48,140 nucleotides of DNA. Origin: an uncultured Prevotella sp. (GTDB taxonomy: Bacteria; Bacteroidota; Bacteroidia; Bacteroidales; Bacteroidaceae). The notes under the pieces are model-generated. The model was not told the DNA's origin, ran no database searches, and saw only the letters and a program-made list of their open reading frames with translations. The stretch is taken from the NCBI GenBank assembly GCA_900548745.1, contig URLQ01000004.1, forward strand, positions 1-48,140, read 5' to 3'. Of the stretch, positions 8,437 through 14,900 are shown in pieces (positions within the stretch are counted from its first letter, which is position 1; each line of letters opens with the position of its first letter). A program made the translations under genes and the position numbers.

Positions 8437-8730
8437 ATGACTGAAAACGACAAAATATTAACACTGTTTACCACCCGTATCAGACAGATGATTCTCCAAT
8501 ACAAAGAAACAAAAAAGGAGAATGCTGAACTGTACGAAATGGTGGATGCTCGCGACAACGAGATTAAGCAGCTTAAGCAACAGCTCGAACAGGCTCAGAA
8601 TGATTACAAGAGTTTAAAGACTGCACGCATGCTGGAAATAGGCGACGGAGACATTGAGGAATCAAAGAGGAAAATCGCCTCCATGATACGTGACGTCAAT
8701 AAATGTATCACACTGTTAAGTGGAAAATAA
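8437..8730 (+). CDS. Small coiled-coil protein preceding zapA
   Basis: A 97-residue cytoplasmic protein that is almost entirely one coiled coil: residues about 20-65 show heptad-like spacing (ENAELYEMVDARDNEIKQLK and on through LKQQLEQAQNDYKSLK). A short C-terminal helix ends in RDVNKCITLLSGK. It is separated from zapA by 8 bp and shares its promoter. By length, composition and position it could be a functional counterpart of ZapB, the coiled-coil partner of ZapA at the division ring, but I see no clear sequence signature of ZapB itself. Confidence is high that the gene is real and low on the division role. Confidence 0.8.
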   Translation: MTENDKILTLFTTRIRQMILQYKETKKENAELYEMVDARDNEIKQLKQQLEQAQNDYKSLKTARMLEIGDGDIEESKRKIASMIRDVNKCITLLSGK

Positions 8731-8738
8731 TCAGAGTG

Positions 8739-9038
8739 ATGGCAGGAGAAAAAGAAAAACTACATATAAGATTGCACATCTATGATACTGACATGCCAGT
8801 CGTTATCGACAGAGACGACGAGTTCATGTATCGTGAAGCTGCAAAAGATATCAACGAAGCAGTAAACGCCTATTCCGAAATCTTCAAAGGAAAGAAGAGC
8901 GACAAGGAAATTCTATATATGGCACTCATTGATATCGCTTATAACTATGAGGTGGAGAAGTCTAAAAATGACACTACACCTGTCACCGATATTCTCTCTA
9001 AAATCACAAACGAAATCGAAGAAACTCTGAATGAGTAA
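8739..9038 (+). CDS. zapA: Cell division protein ZapA
   Basis: A 99-residue ZapA family protein. ZapA binds FtsZ and bundles or cross-links protofilaments at the division ring. The ZapA pattern is visible: N-terminal beta strands (KLHIRLHIYDTDMPVVI), then RDDEFMYREAAKDINEAVNAY, and a long C-terminal helix used for dimer/tetramer coiled coil. I start at ATG 8739 (MAGEKEKLH), 8 bp after the previous stop. An upstream in-frame ATG at 8703 lies inside the preceding gene and would add 12 residues unlike the family. It is followed 70 bp later by rny. Confidence 0.88.
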   Translation: MAGEKEKLHIRLHIYDTDMPVVIDRDDEFMYREAAKDINEAVNAYSEIFKGKKSDKEILYMALIDIAYNYEVEKSKNDTTPVTDILSKITNEIEETLNE

Positions 9039-9108
9039 TCTCCGACTTTCCACGTTTTACAGATTTACATTATTATAAAGAGAGAATATTAACTAAAAAC
9101 AATAACAA

Positions 9109-10641
9109 ATGATAGAATCAGTAATCGCTGTAGTCGCCCTCATAATCGGTGGACTCTGCGGATATTTCGTTTTCCGATATGTTATAAACGGAAAATACAA
9201 AGCCCTAATGGATACTGCACAAAAAGATGCGGAAGTATTGAAAGAAAAGAAGATGCTTGAGGTTAAGGAGAAATTCCTCAACAAAAAAGCAGAGCTCGAA
9301 AAGGAGATACAAAGCCGCAACCAGCGTATCCAGCAAAGTGAAAACAAACTCAAGCAGCGCGAAATCAGCCTGAACCAGCGTCAGGAAGATATGGGACGCC
9401 GTAAGCAAGAGGTGGAACAGCAGCAGCAGCGCATCGACAACGAGAAGAAATTGCTGCAGCTGAAGTCTGACGAACTTGAAAAGATGCAGCAAAAAGAGCG
9501 TGAGAAGCTTGAGGAGCTGTCTGGTCTAAGTGCAGAAGAAGCAAAGACAAGACTGGTGGAGAGCATGAAGGACGAGGCTCGTACCGCTGCTGCAAGCTAC
9601 GTCAACGAAATTATGGACGAGGCAAAACTTAATGCTAACTCACAGGCAAAGAAAATTGTAATACAAACCATACAGCGCGTAGCTACAGAAACTGCCATTG
9701 AGAACTCTGTAAGCGTATTCCACATCGACAACGATGAGGTGAAAGGAAGAATCATCGGTAGAGAAGGAAGAAACATCAGAGCACTGGAAGCAGCAACAGG
9801 AGTGGAAATCGTTGTTGACGATACACCGGAAGCTATCGTAATATCTGCCTTCGACCCAATCCGCCGCGAGGTGTGCAGATTGGCATTGCATCAGCTTGTC
9901 GCTGACGGACGTATTCATCCGGCACGTATCGAAGAGGTTGTGGCAAAGGTAAAGAAGCAGCTTGAGAACGAGATTATAGAAACCGGCAAGCGTACTGCTA
10001 TCGACCTCGGTATCCATGGTCTGCACCCTGAACTTATCAGAATTGTCGGTAAGATGAAATACCGCTCTTCATATGGTCAGAACCTGCTTCAGCACGCAAG
10101 AGAGACAGCTAACCTATGTGCTGTGATGGCTTCTGAACTCGGACTCAACCCTAAGAAAGCCAAGCGTGCCGGTCTGTTGCACGATATAGGTAAGGTGCCG
10201 GACGAGGAGAGCGAGTTGCCACACGCTCTGTATGGAGCCAAGATTGCAGAGAAATACAAAGAGAAACCGGACATCTGCAACGCCATTGGCGCTCACCACG
10301 ACGAGATGGAAATGAACACACTGCTCGCTCCTATCGTACAGGTTTGCGATGCTATCTCTGGAGCACGTCCTGGAGCACGCCGCGAAATTGTAGAGGCTTA
10401 CATCAAGCGTCTGAATGATCTTGAGGCTATCGCAATGAGCTATCCAGGCGTAACAAAGACTTACGCTATCCAGGCTGGTCGCGAGCTTCGCGTGATTGTC
10501 GGTGCCGACAAGATGGATGACAAAGAATCTGAGGCTTTATCAAACGACATTGCGACAAAGATTCAGAACGAGATGACCTATCCTGGACAGGTTAAGATTA
10601 CGGTAATCCGCGAAACTCGTTCTATCGCATACGCAAAATAA
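9109..10641 (+). CDS. rny: Ribonuclease Y
   Basis: Membrane-anchored endoribonuclease that starts mRNA decay. At 510 residues it matches the family (about 510-520). The parts appear in order: an N-terminal transmembrane helix (about residues 2-22), a long charged coiled coil (about 25-150), a KH RNA-binding domain (about 205-265, GRIIGREGRNIRALEAATG), an HD domain (about 325-425, AGLLHDIGKVPDE supplying the metal-binding His-Asp), and the conserved C-terminal region ending in TRSIAYAK. It is the last gene of the coiled-coil/zapA/rny unit and is followed by a clear intrinsic terminator. Confidence 0.97.
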   Translation: MIESVIAVVALIIGGLCGYFVFRYVINGKYKALMDTAQKDAEVLKEKKMLEVKEKFLNKKAELEKEIQSRNQRIQQSENKLKQREISLNQRQEDMGRRKQEVEQQQQRIDNEKKLLQLKSDELEKMQQKEREKLEELSGLSAEEAKTRLVESMKDEARTAAASYVNEIMDEAKLNANSQAKKIVIQTIQRVATETAIENSVSVFHIDNDEVKGRIIGREGRNIRALEAATGVEIVVDDTPEAIVISAFDPIRREVCRLALHQLVADGRIHPARIEEVVAKVKKQLENEIIETGKRTAIDLGIHGLHPELIRIVGKMKYRSSYGQNLLQHARETANLCAVMASELGLNPKKAKRAGLLHDIGKVPDEESELPHALYGAKIAEKYKEKPDICNAIGAHHDEMEMNTLLAPIVQVCDAISGARPGARREIVEAYIKRLNDLEAIAMSYPGVTKTYAIQAGRELRVIVGADKMDDKESEALSNDIATKIQNEMTYPGQVKITVIRETRSIAYAK

Positions 10642-10669
10642 GAACAAAAACAGAATATATATCTGATTC

Positions 10670-10704
10670 AAAGGCAAGCCTACATCACAGGCTTGCCTTT
10701 TTTA
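10670..10704 (+). terminator. Intrinsic terminator of rny
   Basis: An 11-bp perfect stem (10670-10680 with 10690-10700; arm AAAGGCAAGCC) with a 9-nt loop is followed immediately by a T-run. It lies 28 bp after the rny stop and separates rny from the repeat array and the metA promoter. Confidence 0.88.
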
Positions 10705-10755
10705 TTATATGGTAACAGACACAAATAAAACAAGCTGTACAAACACCTTAAAAAC

Positions 10756-10926
10756 GAAAGTCACCGAGTTTCTTCAAGAAAGTTACCGAGTTTCTATTAG
10801 AAAGTTACCGAATTTCTATTAGAAAGTTACCGAATTTCGTTTTGAAGAAAAACCATCTAAAAAAAGAAAGTTACCGAATTTCTCCAAGAAAGTTACCGAA
10901 TTTCTATGCGAAAGTTACGTAATTTC
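10756..10926. repeat. 22-bp-period array of GAAAGTTACCGAATTTC motifs
   Basis: Seven copies of a 17-bp motif, consensus GAAAGTTACCGAATTTC, start at 10756, 10778, 10800, 10822, 10866, 10888 and 10910. The step is exactly 22 bp except for one double step. The missing phase (10844-10860) is occupied by an unrelated or eroded unit of the right length. The 5-bp spacers differ (TTCAA, TATTA, TATTA, TCCAA, TATGC), so the motif, not the whole period, is conserved. The motif is an imperfect palindrome (GAAA...TTTC). The array lies after the rny terminator and 44 bp upstream of the metA -33 element. The remainder of the 10642-11025 gap holds only the terminator and the metA promoter. Confidence 0.92.
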
Positions 10927-10970
10927 TAAAAGTAAACAAATAAATCCTTCTCAAAAAAGCAATCATTAAT

Positions 10971-11001
10971 TTGCAATTGATACAGGAAACCATTAATTTT
11001 G
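10971..11001 (+). promoter_or_regulatory. Promoter of metA
   Basis: TTG (10971-10973), 20 bp, TAATTTTG (10994-11001) matches the Bacteroidota consensus. Transcription should start near 11007, about 19 nt before the ATG at 11026. This also rules out the in-frame TTG at 10999, which lies within the -7 element, as the start codon. Confidence 0.78.
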
Positions 11002-11025
11002 CAAAGAGTAAAAAGAAACAAGACT

Positions 11026-11943
11026 ATGCCACTAAGAATACCAGACAAATTACCGGCAATAGATATTCTGAAAAAAGAGAATATATTCGTAATGGACGAT
11101 ACACGTGCACACACACAGGATATCCGTCCGTTGAAGATTGTGATTCTCAACCTCATGCCTTTGAAAATAACGACAGAGACCGACCTCATACGTCTATTGT
11201 CAAATACACCGCTGCAGATTGACATCACATTTATGAAGCTGAAAAGCCATACGCCAAAGAACACTCCTATTGAACACATGATGATGTTCTACAAGGACTT
11301 TGACGAAATAAAAGAGCAGAAATATGACGGCATGATAATAACAGGGGCTCCTGTAGAAACATACGACTACGAAGATGTAGGCTATTGGAACGAGATTACA
11401 AAAATCTTCGATTGGGCAAAATCGCACATCACAAGTACATTATATATATGTTGGGCAGCACAGGCTGGTCTGTACCACCACTATGGTATACCTAAATATG
11501 GTCTTAAGAAAAAGATGTTCGGAATATTCGAGCAACATTGCCTTGACCCCTTCCTGCCTATTTTCAGAGGATTCGACGACATCTTCTTTATGCCACACAG
11601 CAGACATACAGAAATTAGAAAAGCGGATATACTGAAAGACAAGCGACTCACGCTCATCGCTGAATCGGAAGAAAGCGGAGTAAGCATCGTAATGGCAAAC
11701 GGCGGAAGGGAGTTCTTCATCACCGGACACCTGGAATATGCGCCCAACACTCTCGACCAGGAATATAAAAGAGACCTCGGCAAAAGAGATGATGTGGATA
11801 TGCCAAAGAACTATTACAAAGATGACAACCCGGACAACAATCCTGTAGTAAGATGGAGGGCTCATGCCAACCTGTTCTTTACCAATTGGATAAACTACTA
11901 TGTTTACCAGGAGACTCCGTTCGACATTAACTTGATAAAATAA
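11026..11943 (+). CDS. metA: Homoserine O-acyltransferase MetA, probably acetyl-CoA specific
   Basis: Acylates homoserine in the first committed step of methionine synthesis. The 305 residues from MPLRIPDKLP fit the family (about 300-310). The nucleophile Cys142 sits in YICWAAQAGLYHHYG, and the expected later catalytic His is in MPHSRHTE. Residue 111 is Glu (ITGAPVETYDYED). In this family Glu at this position goes with acetyl-CoA use (Bacillus cereus type), whereas Gly goes with succinyl-CoA (E. coli type). Automatic annotation as homoserine O-succinyltransferase would therefore probably be wrong. It has its own promoter, an unusual repeat array upstream, and is 9 bp from the following U32 gene. 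Confidence 0.95.
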   Translation: MPLRIPDKLPAIDILKKENIFVMDDTRAHTQDIRPLKIVILNLMPLKITTETDLIRLLSNTPLQIDITFMKLKSHTPKNTPIEHMMMFYKDFDEIKEQKYDGMIITGAPVETYDYEDVGYWNEITKIFDWAKSHITSTLYICWAAQAGLYHHYGIPKYGLKKKMFGIFEQHCLDPFLPIFRGFDDIFFMPHSRHTEIRKADILKDKRLTLIAESEESGVSIVMANGGREFFITGHLEYAPNTLDQEYKRDLGKRDDVDMPKNYYKDDNPDNNPVVRWRAHANLFFTNWINYYVYQETPFDINLIK

Positions 11944-11952
11944 AAAACAAAA

Positions 11953-13803
11953 ATGAGATACTTGGAACTTCTTGCTCCTGCGAAGAATATGGAATGTGGC
12001 ATTGCTGCTATAGACAGCGGTGCTGATGCCGTATATATTGGAGCTGACCGATTTGGAGCAAGACAGTCTGCAGGAAATTCTATCACAGACATTGCTGCCC
12101 TGACTGAATATGCACATAAATTCGGATGCAAGGTTTTTGTTACGGTAAACACCATTATCTATGACAACGAACTTGACAGCACCCAAGACCTCATCAACGA
12201 ACTGGGGAAGATTGGTGTTGACGCCATCCTTGTTCAGGACATGGGACTGCTGAAGCTATCCCTGCCCGAAGGCGTTGCCCTGCACGCAAGCACACAGACC
12301 GACAACAGAACCGCCGACAAAGTGAAACGGCTCTCGGCTCTCGGTTTCGAGAGAGTCGTTCTTGCCCGCGAGACATCGCTCGACGAAATCTGCGAGATAC
12401 ACAAGTCTGCTCCCGATACGGAACTGGAAGCTTTCGTACATGGTGCCTTGTGCGTCAGCTATTCCGGAGTATGCTATGCGTCGGAATACTGCTTCGGAAG
12501 AAGTGCCAACAGAGGAGCCTGCGCACAGTTCTGCCGACTGAAATTCGACTTGCTCGACAATGAAGGCAGCGTCATCAAGGAAGGACTGCATTTCCTCTCC
12601 CTAAAAGACATGTGCAGAATCGAGTCTTTGGAAAAGCTTGCTGATGCAGGAGTTACGTCATTCAAGATTGAAGGAAGACTGAAAGACATCAACTATGTCA
12701 GAAACGTGACGGCTGCCTATAGCAGAAAACTCAACGAGATAGTATCCCGAAGACCTAAGGAATACCAAAGGGCATCGTTGGGTGACGCCAACATAACATT
12801 TACCCCGAACCTCAAAAAGACATTCAACCGCGGCTTTACGGAGTACTTCCTCTACGGAAGGAAAAGCAATATCGCCTCTTTCTATACCCCTAAGGCAATG
12901 GGCGAATACGTGGGGAAGGTAAAGGAAGTAAGAGGCAGCTCCTTCAATGTGGCTGGTACTGCAAACTTCGCCAACGGCGATGGTCTGTGCTTTATCAATA
13001 GCAGGAACGAACTTGAAGGCTTCCGCATCAACAGAGCGGAAGGCAACCGTCTGTTCCCTCTGAAGATTCCTAAAGAACTGAAATGCGGCACCGTCCTATA
13101 CAGGAACAACGACCAGTGCTTTGAAAAGGAACTGAACAGCAGCAAGGAACAAAGAAAAATTCCCGTTGATATTACTCTACAAGCGACAGAGGACAATATC
13201 TCCATTACGGCATCCGTAAAGGATACCGACTTGAAGGCATCTGTCTGTCAGGACATCAAACTCGAAAAAGCGAAAAGTCCGCAAAGAGACAACATCCTCA
13301 GACAGTTGGCAAAACTCGGAAATACCGTCTTCAAAGCAGATAAAGTAAGCATTGAGCCTGAGGATTTCCAATGGTTCATACCCAACAGCCTGCTCTCTGA
13401 AACGAGAAGAAGCTGCATGGAGCAACTCGAAGAAAGCATTAAAGCTGCCAAAGACATCCACCATACGGCACGCTCCCACGAAAATGACCCAGCGACGAAA
13501 GGCTCGCAAAACAGGTATCCTATGCCATATATGTATAACATAGCGAACCACTTGGCAGAGAAATTCTACGAAGAGGAAGGAATCAAGCCTGTCCGTCCTG
13601 CCTTTGAAATAAAGAAGCCGCAGGCTCCTATGATCATGCAATGCAGATACTGTCTACGATATGAGATGGGGCAATGCAAGAAACTTACAGACAAAGCGAA
13701 TCTTCTGAAAGACCCATTGCGCCTCAGACTACCTGACGGTAAGACATTCAGACTCGAATTTGACTGCGCCCACTGCATGATGAACATCTACGCAGAGGAA
13801 TAA
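11953..13803 (+). CDS. U32 family protein (RlhA/YhbU-like, DUF3656-containing)
   Basis: A 616-residue U32 'peptidase' family protein. Family members studied in detail act in RNA hydroxylation (RlhA, C2501 of 23S rRNA) or O2-independent hydroxylation (UbiU/UbiV) rather than proteolysis. The N-terminal TIM-like part begins LELLAPAKNMECGIAAIDSGADAVYIGADRFGAR. The Cys-rich U32 signature lies around residues 162-195 (CVSYSGVCYASEYCFGRS, then NRGACAQFCR), consistent with an Fe-S site. The middle and C-terminal extension resembles the DUF3656-bearing long form. The end has four more Cys (CRYCLRYEMGQC and FDCAHC), possibly a second metal site. It is co-transcribed after metA with a 9-bp gap. The RNA-hydroxylase role is an inference from the family. 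Confidence 0.85.
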   Translation: MRYLELLAPAKNMECGIAAIDSGADAVYIGADRFGARQSAGNSITDIAALTEYAHKFGCKVFVTVNTIIYDNELDSTQDLINELGKIGVDAILVQDMGLLKLSLPEGVALHASTQTDNRTADKVKRLSALGFERVVLARETSLDEICEIHKSAPDTELEAFVHGALCVSYSGVCYASEYCFGRSANRGACAQFCRLKFDLLDNEGSVIKEGLHFLSLKDMCRIESLEKLADAGVTSFKIEGRLKDINYVRNVTAAYSRKLNEIVSRRPKEYQRASLGDANITFTPNLKKTFNRGFTEYFLYGRKSNIASFYTPKAMGEYVGKVKEVRGSSFNVAGTANFANGDGLCFINSRNELEGFRINRAEGNRLFPLKIPKELKCGTVLYRNNDQCFEKELNSSKEQRKIPVDITLQATEDNISITASVKDTDLKASVCQDIKLEKAKSPQRDNILRQLAKLGNTVFKADKVSIEPEDFQWFIPNSLLSETRRSCMEQLEESIKAAKDIHHTARSHENDPATKGSQNRYPMPYMYNIANHLAEKFYEEEGIKPVRPAFEIKKPQAPMIMQCRYCLRYEMGQCKKLTDKANLLKDPLRLRLPDGKTFRLEFDCAHCMMNIYAEE

Positions 13804-13832
13804 ACAGAATTATCTTATATACAAAAAGACTG

Positions 13833-14846
13833 ATGTTAAGAGATAAGAGATTTGTACTTATGCTTACAGCAACAATGCTTTTAAGCATCATACTCACAAG
13901 TTGCTATCATAAACGGACATTCAAAGCCAGCACCCATGCTGATACTATTGAATATTCGGAGAAGCAACTTGACTCTCTACAGTTTGCACATACCCACCAC
14001 TACTCTCAGAACTTCAACTTCATAATAAAGTCCGACTCCATCATCCTGCTGAAGGAACAGCCGGAGGAATTTCTCAGCGGACTGCCCACAGATACCGTAT
14101 GCTTGAGGTATGGAGAACGGGTAGCTGTTGCCGACATAAGGATTCTGCCTTCCGATCCCGTTGATTCCGTATGGGTGCAAATAGCGCGCGACCAGTATAC
14201 TTTCGGATGGTCAAGAGAGAAATCCCTCCTGCCACATGTGGTACCTGACGATCCCATATCGGAGTTCATCTCCATCTTCTCCGACACCCATCTTATAATA
14301 ACTCTCATCATAACGAGCATAATATCAGCGATGTACCTCTTGCGCAAACTGTTCAAGAGGAATGCCAAGATAGTGTTGTTCAACGATATCAGTTCATTCT
14401 ACCCTACCCTGCTCATACTTGTAGTTGCCACGTCAGCCACATTCTATGCAAGCATGCAGCTCTTTGCTGCCGACAAATGGCACAACTTCTATTTCCATCC
14501 TACGCTGAATCCGTTTTCCGTCTCCCCTCTGCTCGCCATCTTCCTCTCGTCGGTATGGTCAATGCTGATAATATCAATAGCGGCAATAGATGAAGTAAGG
14601 CGCACCCTGCCGTTCGGTGAGGCAATACTGTATCTATGCGGTCTGTGCGGCATCTGCGCACTATGCTACATCATTTTCAGCATCACCACCTTATATTATA
14701 TAGGCTATCCACTACTTGCAGCATTTTATTATTATGCTTTCAGACAATATTTCTACCATACAAGAACACCGTTCGTATGCGGAAAATGCGGAGCAAGGAT
14801 GCACAAGAAGGGCATCTGCCCTATATGTGGAGCCATAAACGAGTAA
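13833..14846 (+). CDS. Lipobox membrane protein with SH3-like region and C-terminal zinc ribbon
   Basis: A 337-residue protein I cannot name. The N-terminus has a signal peptide ending in the lipobox LTSC with Cys24. Residues about 60-135 look SH3-like (ERVAVADIRIL, then VWVQIARDQYTFGWSREKSL). Hydrophobic segments follow at about 153-170, 189-209, 228-252 and 264-304. The C-terminus is a CxxC-CxxC zinc ribbon (Cys316, 319, 330, 333). An exported, probably lipidated N-terminal domain combined with several TM helices and a zinc ribbon is an odd layout. It lies 29 bp after the U32 gene on the same strand, so it is probably the last gene of the metA transcript. The TonB receptor downstream has its own promoter. 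Confidence 0.75.
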   Translation: MLRDKRFVLMLTATMLLSIILTSCYHKRTFKASTHADTIEYSEKQLDSLQFAHTHHYSQNFNFIIKSDSIILLKEQPEEFLSGLPTDTVCLRYGERVAVADIRILPSDPVDSVWVQIARDQYTFGWSREKSLLPHVVPDDPISEFISIFSDTHLIITLIITSIISAMYLLRKLFKRNAKIVLFNDISSFYPTLLILVVATSATFYASMQLFAADKWHNFYFHPTLNPFSVSPLLAIFLSSVWSMLIISIAAIDEVRRTLPFGEAILYLCGLCGICALCYIIFSITTLYYIGYPLLAAFYYYAFRQYFYHTRTPFVCGKCGARMHKKGICPICGAINE

Positions 14847-14864
14847 AATCATAATAAATGATGA

Positions 14865-14895
14865 TTGTCAGAAAACATAAAAGCGGGTACCTTTG
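14865..14895 (+). promoter_or_regulatory. Promoter of the TonB-dependent receptor, predicting a leaderless mRNA
   Basis: TTG (14865-14867), 20 bp, TACCTTTG (14888-14895) is a full consensus match. The receptor ATG is at 14901, only 5 bp beyond the -7 element, about where transcription should begin. The TTG at 14865 that opens a longer frame is the -33 element and not a start codon. Confidence 0.7.
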
Positions 14896-14900
14896 CACCC

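Noticed and set aside
10756..10926. CRISPR array
   Set aside because: Spacers are only 5 bp and no cas gene is present; these are spaced motifs, not repeat-spacer units.
11440..12186. 248-codon minus-strand open frame across metA and the U32 gene
   Set aside because: It spans the junction of two clearly real genes on the opposite strand and has no recognisable domain.
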